Source of the DNA: CAJBLF01 sp964495905
GTDB taxonomy: Bacteria; Patescibacteriota; Gracilibacteria; Absconditabacterales; Absconditicoccaceae
NCBI GenBank assembly: GCA_964495905.1
Contig: CAZBWN010000003.1
Span: 1-32,680 of the forward strand
DNA length: 32,680 nucleotides
Direction of reading: 5' to 3'
Positions 8,421 through 17,520 of the stretch are shown here, piece after piece. The notes beneath the pieces are model-generated. The model was not told the DNA's origin. It was given only the letters and a program-made list of their open reading frames with translations, and made no database searches. Within the stretch, counting starts at the first letter, position 1. Each line of letters opens with the position of its first letter. A program made the position numbers and the translations under genes.

Positions 8421-11351
8421 TTACACGACAATATTTAAAATTTTCCCTTTCACGTAAATCACTTTTTTAGGTTCTCCGGTGATTCGTACGATTATTTTTT
8501 CATCAGCTTTTGCGAGGTTCATAGCATCGATTTCTTCTGCATCTTTACTGAGAGTGATGGTTCCTCTGACTTTACCATTTATCTGTACTGCCATAGTCAC
8601 GGTATCAGCTACGAGATATTTTTCATCGTAGGTCGGCCATGTAGTTTGAGTGAATACAGAGTATTCATTTCCAAGTCCTTCTCGTAATTCTTCTGCGAGA
8701 TGGGGAGCGAAAGGTGAAACTAATATTATCAGATCTTCAAATGTTTTTTTGCTGATAGTGGTACATTCTCCCAGATGGTTTACAAGGATCATAAGCTGTG
8801 AAACCCCTGTATTGAATTTGAATGCATCGATATCTTCAGTTAATTTTTTGATAGATTGGTTCAGAAGTATTTGTGTCGGATTAGATTCTTCCCCTTCGCT
8901 GATTTTCTCTTTCAAAGCGATGATTTTTTCTAGGAATTTTTTTATTCCTTTGATACCATTGGTACTCCATGCGATAGATTGATCGAAGGGTCCCATGAAC
9001 ATTTCATAGGTTCTCAAGACATCAGTTCCAAACTCATTGATTATAGTATCAGGATTGACGACATTTCATCGTCTTTTGGACATCTTACGTCCATCTTCTC
9101 CCATGATGAGTCCCACATAATGATATTCTTGGAACGGTTCTTCATGCGTGATAGATCAGATATCAAAGAGGAATTTCTGTCGAAATCTTCCATAGATCAT
9201 ATGTCTTGTGATGTGTTCTGCACCTCCGACATAGACATCTACGCTGCCTCGGTATTTTTCTTTATCTTTTCCTACTAATTCCTTATCGTTATTCACATCC
9301 ATATATCTGAGCCGATATCGTGAACTTCCTGCTCGTCCTGGCATGGTATTCGTTTCACGTTTTCCTTTTCTTCCATCAGGCAAGGTGACATTTACTCGAT
9401 CGGTAATATTCGCGAGCGGTCATTCTACCGTTCCTGTCGGAGCATAATTTTCTACATCAGGCAATTCCAACGGAAGATCTTTTTCGGTAAGGGCAACGAT
9501 TTCTCCGTCCTCAGTCCGTACGATAGGAAACGGTTCTCCTCGATATCTCTGTCTGCTGAACACTCGTTCTTGCATCTTATAATTCACTTTGACTCCTCCT
9601 ATTCATTTGTTTTCTAGTCGTGATTGCATGGAAGTGATCGCTTCATCGCTTGATAATCCGCTGAATTCAGATGAATTCATAAGTATTCATTTTTCTGTAT
9701 ACGCGAATCCTCCGGTATGAAAATATTTCCAGGACATTTCATCATCAACGATATTTATGGTTTCAGCGACCTTTTCATAAGGGATCCAATGTGCTTCATG
9801 TGAAGCCTTATTGAAGTGTTCATCTTCAGTTATTTCAATGCGTTCATCTCAAACAAGATCGAATACGAGTGTATTTACATGGATTTTTCTATTTACATCT
9901 TTGTGTGCAGCAAAGAAATTTGCTTGGATTTCAAAAGGTACTTTCTCGATAAATTTGATATTAGTATATCCTGTCTCTTCTGTAACTTCTCTTATTGCCG
10001 CTTGGATTTCAGACTCACCATCTTCTATTCCACCGATTATGAAATTTTTTGGTGCGAGATTTCATCGGTGTTCTCCTTTGAGGAAATGAATAAGAACAGT
10101 CTTATCTTTTGTATTACGAAGGATGACATGCACAGTATTTCTTTCTGTATTTTTTTTATCTTTTCTTGGAGGATTCTTGAGATCAAAACTATCAGGCATG
10201 ATGCTTTGCGTGATAGGCAAGTCATATTTTTTCGCAAATTCAAAGTCTCTTTCATCATGCGCTGGCACTGCCATCACAACTCCTGTACCATAATTTGCTA
10301 AGACATAATCAGCCACGAAGACAGGGACTTTTTGTCCATTGAAGGGATTGATTGCATATGCTCCACAGAAGACTCCTGTTTTATCTTTCTGTAATTCAGT
10401 CCTTTCCAACTGGCTTTTCTTGTTGGCTGCTTCTGTATATATTTCGACTTGGGTTTTATGTTCAGCAGTAGTTATTTTTTGTACGAGCGGATGTTCTGGC
10501 GCGATAGCGACGAAGCTCATTCCATAGACAGTATCTATTCTTGTTGTATACACATCAAAACTTAATTCTTCATTTCAAGATTGCTTCGCTTCGCTCGCAA
10601 TGACCATGCGAAATTGAGTTCATTCTGATTTGCCAATCCAGTTTCTCTCCAAATCTTTCATAGATTCATCTCGTTTCAAAGTATCTAATCCTTCCAATAA
10701 TCTTTCTGCATATTTAGTGATTCTCAATACCCATTGCTTCATCGGTTTCTGTTCCACTTCGCTTCCGCATCTTTCACATTTTCCATCATCAAGATCTTCA
10801 TTTGCCAAACCCGTCATACATTTTGGACATCGATTTATTGGCTTATAGTCTACATAAGCGAGACGTTGTTGTTTGCTGGGATCAGTAATCGGCATCGCTT
10901 TTTTTAACTTCTCATCATAGTAATGATTGTACATCTGCAAAAATACTCGTTGAGTCCGTTTGAAATATTTCGGTTCTGCAGTATTCACAGTCCTGCTTCG
11001 ATCATACGTAGTACCAAACGTTTCTAGCTGCGTGATGAATGTCTTTATATTTGTTTCTGAAACCACTTGCGGTTTCATTTTGTGGTCTATGGCATATTGC
11101 TCAGTTCCTAGTCCAAAAGTATCAAATCACATAGGATGCAATACGTTGAATCCTTCAAGCATTTTTTTTCTTGCAAGACAATCAGTAGCGATAAATCCTT
11201 TTGGATGTCCTACATGCAATGCTGATCATGAGGGATAAGGAAACATATCCAGGATATAAAATTTTGGTTTAGAAGTATCTTCCTTCACTTTATAAAGATC
11301 GGTTTCTTTCCATTTTTTTTGTCGTTTCTGACTTATCTCTTTGAGATCCAT
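8421..11351 (-). CDS. leuS: Leucyl-tRNA synthetase with a Nudix domain inserted in the editing region
   Basis: 976 residues. Charges tRNA-Leu. PYPSGSALHVGH holds the HIGH signature (His46-His49). A Cys4 zinc ribbon (RCPKCMTG, GKCERCG) follows, then the CP1 editing domain with VYTTRIDT and VPAHDERDFEF, then KMSKRRGNVVNPD near residue 756, anticodon-binding domain and C-terminal VQINGKVRGT/VIYVKGKILNIVV. After DERDFEFAKKYDLPI, about residues 405-540 are a complete Nudix fold: box G440-x5-E446-x7-R454-E455-V-T-E458-E459-T-G461, which binds Mg2+ and cleaves nucleoside-diphosphate-X substrates in other proteins. LeuRS homology resumes at YTEKGILMNSSEF. A REP-like fragment is translated in frame near residue 252. 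First of at least four closely spaced minus-strand genes. Confidence 0.95.
10579..10604. repeat. REP-like fragment embedded in leuS
   Basis: ATTGCTTCGCTTCGCTCGC followed by AATGAC is the core of a very common palindromic intergenic repeat. Read on the minus strand in the leuS frame it encodes M-V-I-A-S-E-A-K-Q-S, lengthening a loop between two editing-domain strands by about eight residues relative to E. coli LeuRS. Confidence 0.7.
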
Positions 11352-11352
11352 G

Positions 11353-11417
11353 AATATGAATGCAGAATGTAAAATGCAGAATTTAGAATAAAAAAAATTC
11401 TAATTTGAAATTTGAAA
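11353..11417. repeat. Heptad repeats upstream of leuS
   Basis: Units AATGCAG, AATGTAA, AATGCAG, AATTTAG at 11359-11386, then ATTTGAA twice near 11402-11415, lie directly upstream of the leuS start. Period 7 is clear by eye. Confidence 0.55.
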
Positions 11418-11430
11418 AAAGGACCTTAAT

Positions 11431-11460
11431 ACTATATAACCCCCCTTTGCTTTCAAGCAA
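11431..11460 (-). promoter_or_regulatory. Possible leuS promoter
   Basis: Minus-strand TTGCTT (11455-11460), an 18-base spacer and TATAGT (11431-11436) lie in the 130-base gap between sigma factor and leuS. The spacer is slightly long, so this is tentative; leuS may also be read through from the sigma gene. Confidence 0.35.
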
Positions 11461-11481
11461 AATTATGTATCCAAAAAAATA

Positions 11482-12405
11482 TTATCCGAGATATTCTCTG
11501 AGAAGTTTTGATTTTGAACTGTGTTTCAATCTTCTGATGGCTTTTTCTTTGATTTGTCTTACCCTTTCTCTCGTAAGATCAATTTTCGCACCTATTTCTT
11601 CCAGTGTCATGGGATGGGGTACTCCGATTCAGAAATACATTCTCAAAATATCACTTTCTCTTGCACTAATCGCAGTAAGAGCTCTCGCTATTTCCTTTTT
11701 GAGTGATTCTATATGAAGTCCATTATCAGTGGCTTCATTCGTTGAAGTTCACATCACATCCATAAGTGTTCAAGCATTAGATTCATCAGAGTTTCCAAAA
11801 AATGGTTCTTCCAATGAAACATGCTTCATAGTATTTCATCTCAAAAATTCCATATTTTCTAGAGGCTTTTCTATCATGTCAGTGATTTCTCCCTCAGTAG
11901 GTTCTCTTCCAAATTCTTGTTCCAGTTTTTCTTTTCCTTTGTTGAATTTGTTAAGCTCAGCCACTTTATTGAGAGGGAGTCTCACTATTCTCCCTTGTTC
12001 AGCAATCGCTTGCAAAATGGTTTGTCTGATCCGCCAAACAGCATACGAGATGAATTTGAATCCTCTGGTTTCATCAAATCTTTTTGCTGCTTTTATAAGT
12101 CCAAGATTTCCTTCATTGATCAGATCAGGAAGTGCTAGTCATTGATTTTGATATTGTTTAGCGACAGAAACGACAAATCTCAGATTAGCTTTGCTAAGTT
12201 TTTGCAAAGCTTGTATATCTCCTGCTTTTATTTTTTTTGCTAATTCAACTTCTTCAAATGCATCAATCAATTCTTCTTTTGATATTTCATTGAGATATTT
12301 ATCAATCCCATCACGATTAGTGATGCTTTTTGATCCATTGTTTATTTTTAATTGTCTCATTCCTGTTCCACTCGCCATAGGTATATGTTGTGAATTAAAG
12401 TGCAT
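11482..12405 (-). CDS. RNA polymerase sigma-70 family primary sigma factor (RpoD/SigA-like)
   Basis: 307 residues. Region 1.2 (DGIDKYLNEISKEELI) leads into region 2 (LSKANLRFVVSVAKQYQNQG, GLIKAAKRFDETRGFKFISY, WRIRQTI), region 3 (REPTEGEITDMI) and region 4 with helix-turn-helix LEEIGAKIDLTRERVRQIKE. Region 1.1 is absent, so it is shorter than E. coli RpoD and nearer the minimal SigA form. It should direct housekeeping transcription; promoters with TTGACA/TATAAT-like boxes in this window fit that. A TTGACA-16-TATCCT promoter ends 4 bases upstream of the ATG at 12405, so the true start may be the in-frame ATG at 12378 unless the mRNA is leaderless. Confidence 0.92.
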
Positions 12406-12408
12406 ATT

Positions 12409-12436
12409 AGGATAGATATTCTGTAATAAATGTCAA
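12409..12436 (-). promoter_or_regulatory. Sigma-70-type promoter of the sigma factor gene
   Basis: On the minus strand TTGACA (12431-12436), a 16-base spacer and TATCCT (12409-12414). The predicted transcript start near 12402 lies at the first ATG, arguing for initiation at 12378 or leaderless translation. Confidence 0.55.
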
Positions 12437-12521
12437 TAGATACTCTATATATTGGGTCAATAATTCTATTATTAGCAGGATTTTGCATTGAAAAACTAGG
12501 CTTAAACGCTAATAAATAAAG

Positions 12522-12639
12522 CATGGAAACGTGGAAAATGGAAGGATTGTCATTTCGACCGAACAAAGTGAGTGGAGAAATCTCTTTAAAGGGATCTCTC
12601 GACAAGCCTGCCTACCGCAGGCAAGCTCGAGATGACAAA
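12522..12639. repeat. REP-like palindromic intergenic element preceded by octad repeat
   Basis: Three 8-base units (CATGGAAA, CGTGGAAA, ATGGAAGG, 12522-12545) are followed by a 93-base imperfect palindrome (12547-12639). It starts TTGTCATTTCGACCGAA and ends CTCGAGATGACAA, with an inner CCTGCCTACCGCAGG stem. It occupies the 288-base divergent gap between the sigma and ftsK genes, together with the sigma promoter. Confidence 0.75.
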
Positions 12640-12693
12640 TAAATAAAAAAAATACCATCATCTTTCAATATTTTATTGTCTTATTGTTATGTT

Positions 12694-14814
12694 TTGTCCA
12701 GAAGAAAGAAAAAAGGTCTTGTCCTAAATAAATATAAACTCGGAATAGGTCTCACAATCTTGGGATCATTATTTTTCTTTTCGCTCTATTTTGCGGAATG
12801 ATCTCCTGTAGTCATGTTTCTCAAAACGTATGCAAGTGTCGCTTTTGGAGAAGTAGGATTGTATGTCTTTTTTGCTTTGTGTTTTGTTGTAGGGATCCTC
12901 ATCATGGCAAAGGGATATCTGATGAAACTATTGATCAGACAGTTTGTAGTGGTGATGGTTATCGTCTCTGCAATCATCAACTTCCCAATTATTGACGGTG
13001 ATGTCACAAAATATGAAAAACTCTGATGATATATCTCTTGGCCGGTCATTGCATTATTACAAATCATGTTTGGTGGAAAAGCCATAGCGACAAAAGCATT
13101 TGTCATCATCCTTTTTGTACTTTCTATCATATGGATTCTCTACTCATTCAATTTTTCATTGCCAAATATAAGTTTAAAGTCAGAGAATAAGCCTAAAAAG
13201 GTAGAAAGTAGAAGGTGAAAGGTAGAATATGAAGAAGAGGATGAGGAAGAAGAGGAAGATGAAAAGCCGAATTTTGCACAGCCCGTCTCCCGTTCACTCA
13301 TCAAGTCATTGATCAAAGATAAACTCCAACGCAAGATAGAAGAAAAAGTGAAAGAGAAAAAAATCAAACCGATGATTAATTTTTCAGGAGAGAAACCTAC
13401 GTTCAACTATGCTATCCTCGAAAGCAATGCCGATCAAGCGGTGACCATCGACGAAACGTTTCTTATGGAAAAAGCTAAAGCATTACAAAATAAATTGATG
13501 GAATTTAATGTTCCGATCATGATCGAGTGATTCGATATCGGTCCTTCCATCGTACAGATAAGGATCAAGCCTGATGAAGGAATCAAAATATCAACTATTG
13601 AAAGTCTGACAAATGATATCGCGCTTTCTTTGAAATCCAAATCATTGAGAATAGTTGCACCTATCCCGGGGACTGATTGCGTAGGTATCCAATTGCCAAA
13701 TCCTAAGCCAGTTATGGTATGTCTCGGAGATATATTCAGTACCACAGAATTTGCCAACGATATGAAAAAATCTGACAATAATCTTGCGCTCGGAAAAGCG
13801 ATTGATGGATCTATCATCATCAAGACATTAGAGTCTATGCCGCATTTACTTGTTGCGGGAGCGACCGGTTCTGGAAAATCCGTCGGAGTCAATGATTTCA
13901 TCTTATCTCTGATGTATCAAAATACACCTTCTGAACTCAAATTTCTCATGGTTGATCCAAAGCAGGTGGAATTGGAACTCTATACAGGGCTTCCTTACTT
14001 GCTTGCACCGATAGTCTTCGAACCAGAAAAAGCTTTGAAATTACTCAAACGGACAGAACAAGAGATGGAAAGAAGATATGGAGTGCTCAAAGAAAGCAGA
14101 GTGAAAAATATAGACGAGTATAACACGAAGATTGCCAAAGAAAAAATGTTCCGTATCGTGTTTGTTATCGATGAGCTCGCATCTATGATGCTATCAAAAG
14201 CAAAGAGAGATGTTGAGAACTGCATTACGCATATCTCAGCGAAGGCGCGCGCCGTAGGTATCCACCTTATCATCGCTACACAAAGACCATCCGTAGACGT
14301 CATCACAGGACTTATCAAAGCGAATATACCGACAAGAATAGCATTTGGTACCGTATCAGAGATAGATAGTAGGACCATTCTCGGGAAAAAAGGAGCGGAG
14401 ACATTGCTCGGAAAGTGAGACATGCTCTATATGGATCCTTCAACGAAATCGCCGATAAGAATCCAGGCGCCGTTTATCTCCACTGAAGAGATAGAAAAGA
14501 TAGTTACGGCCCTCAAAGTGAAATATATGGGAGGACTTACCGAAGAGGATATCTACAATCAGGAGATAGTAGCCTTGCTTGAAAACAAGATGGAAGCCGG
14601 TGAACAGCTCTTCAGTAATGGAGGTAGTGACGACGATGAACTCGTAGAAAGAGCGATTCAAGTGATATCACAGACAAGAAAGGCTTCCGCAACCTTACTT
14701 CAAAGAAAGCTAGGTGTAGGATTCGCACGTGCAGCAAGGATTATGGATACCCTGGAAGAGAAAGGTATCATCGGACCGCAAGATGGAGCTAAACCAAGAG
14801 ACATCTTTATTTAG
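12694..14814 (+). CDS. ftsK: DNA translocase FtsK/SpoIIIE
   Basis: 706 residues with a TTG start. No ATG lies upstream of the first membrane helix in frame and no clear RBS is visible, so the start is uncertain (TTG 12676 is an alternative). ATP-driven pump that clears chromosomal DNA from the division septum. About four N-terminal membrane helices (residues ~15-150) are followed by a charged Lys/Glu linker. The alpha/beta motor has Walker A GATGSGKSVG (389-398), DPKQVELELY, Walker B IVFVIDELASMM and the signature TQRPSVDVITGLIKANIPTR. The C-terminal gamma winged helix (LVERAIQVISQTRKASATLLQ to RAARIMDTLEEKGIIGP) recognises polar DNA motifs. Internal UGA codons encode Gly at conserved LLGKGDML. 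The linker is partly encoded by a 7-base repeat (13198-13232). Confidence 0.93.
13198..13232. repeat. Heptad repeat within the ftsK linker
   Basis: AAGGTAG, AAAGTAG, AAGGTGA, AAGGTAG, AATATGA in tandem, in frame with ftsK and encoding a Lys/Arg/Glu-rich linker piece. Confidence 0.6.
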
Positions 14815-14951
14815 TGAAAAACTAATAGTGAATAGTGAAAAGTGAAGGAATATTTTTTTGTCTCCCTTTTTTAAAGGGAGAAGCCGAAGGCAGAGGGATT
14901 TTATAAAAAATACCAACACTTTTAGTTATTAGTTATTCACTTTTAACTAAT
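14813..14951. repeat. Composite palindromic element with heptad arms
   Basis: Left arm: AGTGAAA, AACTAAT, AGTGAAT, AGTGAAA, AGTGAAG (14813-14847, overlapping the ftsK stop). Core: GGAATATTTTTTT, a CTCCCTTT/AAAGGGAG hairpin and ATAAAAAATACC. Right arm: CACTTTT, AGTTATT, AGTTATT, CACTTTT, AACTAAT (14917-14951), the inverted equivalent of the left arm. Confidence 0.75.
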
Positions 14952-14986
14952 TATATATCATATCACAATAAAACAAACTGACAAGC

Positions 14987-15021
14987 AAATCTGACCCTCA
15001 AAGGTCAGATTTTTTGTTTTT
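14987..15021 (+). terminator. Hairpin terminator upstream of first fibre gene
   Basis: A perfect 10-bp stem AAATCTGACC/GGTCAGATTT with loop CTCAAA is followed by TTTTGTTTTT. A related hairpin with compensating base changes lies at 17408-17441. Confidence 0.8.
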
Positions 15022-15041
15022 CTAGAAATCCAGAGTATACT
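15014..15041 (+). promoter_or_regulatory. Promoter of first fibre gene
   Basis: TTGTTT (15014-15019), a 16-base spacer and TATACT (15036-15041). The -35 box lies in the T-tract of the preceding hairpin. An identical arrangement precedes the second fibre gene. Confidence 0.55.
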
Positions 15042-15085
15042 TATAGTAACACAAAAACTCTATATTTAGTCTTTAAATTATTATA

Positions 15086-17362
15086 ATGTCCTTCAAAAGC
15101 AAAAACTTGCAGTCAAGAACAAGTGGGATGGGGTTCATGAAATGAGCTACGCTATTTTTTCTTTGAATGTCTTGTATACTCTTCGTAACAAAAGCGTTTG
15201 AGATCACGCCAGTTGCTAGAAATGCTGTGCAATATATCCAGCAGATTTTCCTGACTGCATGAGGAGATAATGCATCAGTAGTGGGTATCGCACTTGATGG
15301 AAGCACAAATGGCGGGATAACAATCAGTAATCTGACATGAGCTATACTACTTCGTACTGACAATAATGGAAAAATAAAAAAATCAATAAGCGGTGACGTA
15401 TATAATTTTATCAGTTGATATGCTTTGAGCTGACCTACAGGAGCGGCTTGAGCAAATTGAACGAATGGAACCAATTGATTACCAGGAATCGATTGAATTG
15501 ATTGAGTTGATTGAATCAATTGAGCGACCTGAGCAAAATGAGATACCTGAGCAGCTTGAATCAATGGAATTGATTGAGCAACAGGAGCAATATGAGCAAC
15601 TGGTCAATGATTTGCTAATAGCGGAGATTATCTTTTGATAGCAAATTCTTGAGATTATTATAATCTTAATCCATTATGATATATTACGGGTGCGACGGGC
15701 GGAGGAAGTGGATATCGATCTCCTATAAATACTACGGATTATAATTGAATAACATATACAGGAGGGGATATCGTAACTACAGGATTTATTTCTAAATGAA
15801 TGGGAGTAAGTGCTAAATGACAATATTCTACAGCAATGGGAGATAACACAGAAGCAAGTTGAGCCGATTCTACAGCAATGGGATATTGGACACATGCTAT
15901 CGGACAATATTCTACAGCAATAGGAAGTAGTACCCATGCAAATTGAAAGTGGTCCACTGCGATGGGAAATGGAACATGGGCGATTGGAGAAACATCTACA
16001 GCAATGGGATTTAATACAACTGCTAGTTGACAATATTCTACAGCGATGGGATTTAGTACATCTGCTTCTGGATTCGTTTCTACAGCAATGGGACAATGAA
16101 CACAAGCAAAATCAAATAATACTACAGCAATAGGATATTTTACAACAGCAAGTTGATTCAGATCTACAGCAATGGGAGATCAAACAGTTGCTATTGGACA
16201 ATCATCAACAGCGATGGGAATCTCAACAAATGCTAATTGACGAGGATCAACAGCGATGGGAGAATCAACACACGCTATTTGAAGCGATTCTACAGCGATG
16301 GGAAATATAACATGGGCTATTTGAACTCAATCTACAGCGATGGGACATGATACGCGAGCTACTTGAAACTATTCAACGGCAATGGGATATTATACACAGG
16401 CTCTTTGACGATATGCTACAGCAATGGGACAAAATTCAATTGCTAGTGGAAATAATTCTACAGCGATGGGATGGGGAACACGTGCAAATGCAGATAGATC
16501 CACAGCAATGGGATATACAACATATGCAAATGGAGATAGATCAACAGCGATGTGAAATTCAACATATGCTAATTGATTATATACTACAGCAATGGGATCA
16601 AATACACATGCTGACTGAATCAGTTCTTTAGCGATGTGATCAGGAACATATGCTACTGGGGATGTTTCAACAGCAATGGGAAATTGAACACAAGCAAAAT
16701 GAAATAATTCGACAGCGATGGGATATGGAACAATTGCAAGTGGAACAAGTTCCATAGCGATGGGACAAACTACCCATGCAAATTGAGGTAATTCAACAGC
16801 GATGGGATTAGATACGCGAGCTAATGGAAATAGATCAACAGCAATGGGCTACTCTACCCATGCATATTGACGATATTCCACAGCGATGGGACAATGAACA
16901 TGGGCTACCTGAAATGCATCGACGGCGATGGGAATTGCTACATATGCAAATGTAGACGCTTCTACAGCGATGGGATCATATACAGTTGCCAATGCATATA
17001 ATTCTCTTGTTATAGGAACATTTAATGTTGGACTTCCTAATAGTGTATTTGAAATATGAATAGGAGATGATTGTTGAGGTGACCCTCCCTGCGGTCCTAA
17101 AAATGCTATGACGGTATTGAATGATTGAAAGGTAGGTATTGGAACAGATACTCCAGCAGATAGACTAGAAGTGAATGGAACTATAAAAGCTACAACATCA
17201 GTAAAAATTGGTATAAACCTTACTAATATTGTAATAAATGATTACTGTGCGAATGAATGAGAAATAATTTATGTGAAGTATAGTGACACCAATACACATT
17301 TTTATGGATGTGTATATAATCAATTTGCTTTAGGTACTGTACGAAGACCACTTGATAGCTAA
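15086..17362 (+). CDS. Surface fibre: collagen-like stalk plus YadA-like head (28 repeats)
   Basis: 758 residues. Residues ~20-35 (GATLFFLGMSCILFVTKAF) form a membrane or signal segment. A short domain with GIALDGSTNGGITISN and SGDVYNFISGYALSG precedes 20 Gly-X-Y triplets (15431-15610) rich in GAT, GID and GIN. After a linker come about 28 tandem 14-residue repeats (15790-16990) with consensus S-T-A-M-G-x-x-T-x-A-x-G-x-x, the YadA/Hep_Hag left-handed beta-roll repeat. The C-terminal part, with NDGKVGIGTDTPADRLEVNG and paired Cys residues, resembles phage tail-fibre and intramolecular-chaperone modules. No YadA membrane-anchor barrel is present, so the protein is probably held by its N-terminus. 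Likely trimeric adhesin. Many Gly codons are UGA. Tandem paralogue follows. Confidence 0.85.
15431..15610 (+). repeat. Collagen-like Gly-X-Y coding repeat
   Basis: Sixty codons with Gly at every third position. Of 20 such Gly codons, 14 are TGA, 5 GGA and 1 GGT. Confidence 0.85.
15790..16990 (+). repeat. 42-bp tandem repeat array encoding the YadA-like head
   Basis: About 28 units with a 42-base period, each centred on TCTACAGC(A/G)ATGGGA. The core S-T-A-M-G codons are conserved and the other positions vary. Confidence 0.9.
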
Positions 17363-17407
17363 TATATATAATTTACTATCATATCACAATTACACAATTT
17401 GACAAGC

Positions 17408-17441
17408 AAATCTGGACCTAAAAATCCAGATTTTTTGTTTT
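17408..17441 (+). terminator. Hairpin terminator between the two fibre genes
   Basis: Stem AAATCTGGA/TCCAGATTT followed by TTTTGTTTTT. It lies 46 bases after the first fibre stop and is homologous to the hairpin at 14987. Confidence 0.8.
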
Positions 17442-17462
17442 TCTCACTATCACGAGTATACT
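17435..17462 (+). promoter_or_regulatory. Promoter of second fibre gene
   Basis: TTGTTT (17435-17440), a 16-base spacer and TATACT (17457-17462) in the context GAGTATACTTATA, the same as the first copy. Confidence 0.55.
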
Positions 17463-17483
17463 TATAATAAGATGGAAAGTTTA

Positions 17484-17518
17484 ATTCTACATTCTGCATT
17501 TTAAATTCTACATTCAAA
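17484..17518 (+). repeat. Heptad repeat in 5' leader of second fibre gene
   Basis: ATTCTAC, ATTCTGC, ATTTTAA, ATTCTAC, ATTCAAA in tandem, ending 2 bases before the ATG. The paralogous first gene lacks it. Confidence 0.65.
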
Positions 17519-17520
17519 AA

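Noticed and set aside
15073..16755. Long minus-strand ORFs with Cys/Ser-rich or Ile-Ala-rich repeats opposite the fibre head
   Set aside because: They are the reverse complement of the 42-bp head repeats. The plus frame has clear domain structure and ends at a proper TAA, while the minus ORFs have no start context and mirror the repeat in several frames.
15790..16990. CRISPR array
   Set aside because: The regular 42-bp period lacks identical repeats and unique spacers; units are degenerate, in frame and encode the S-T-A-M-G pattern.
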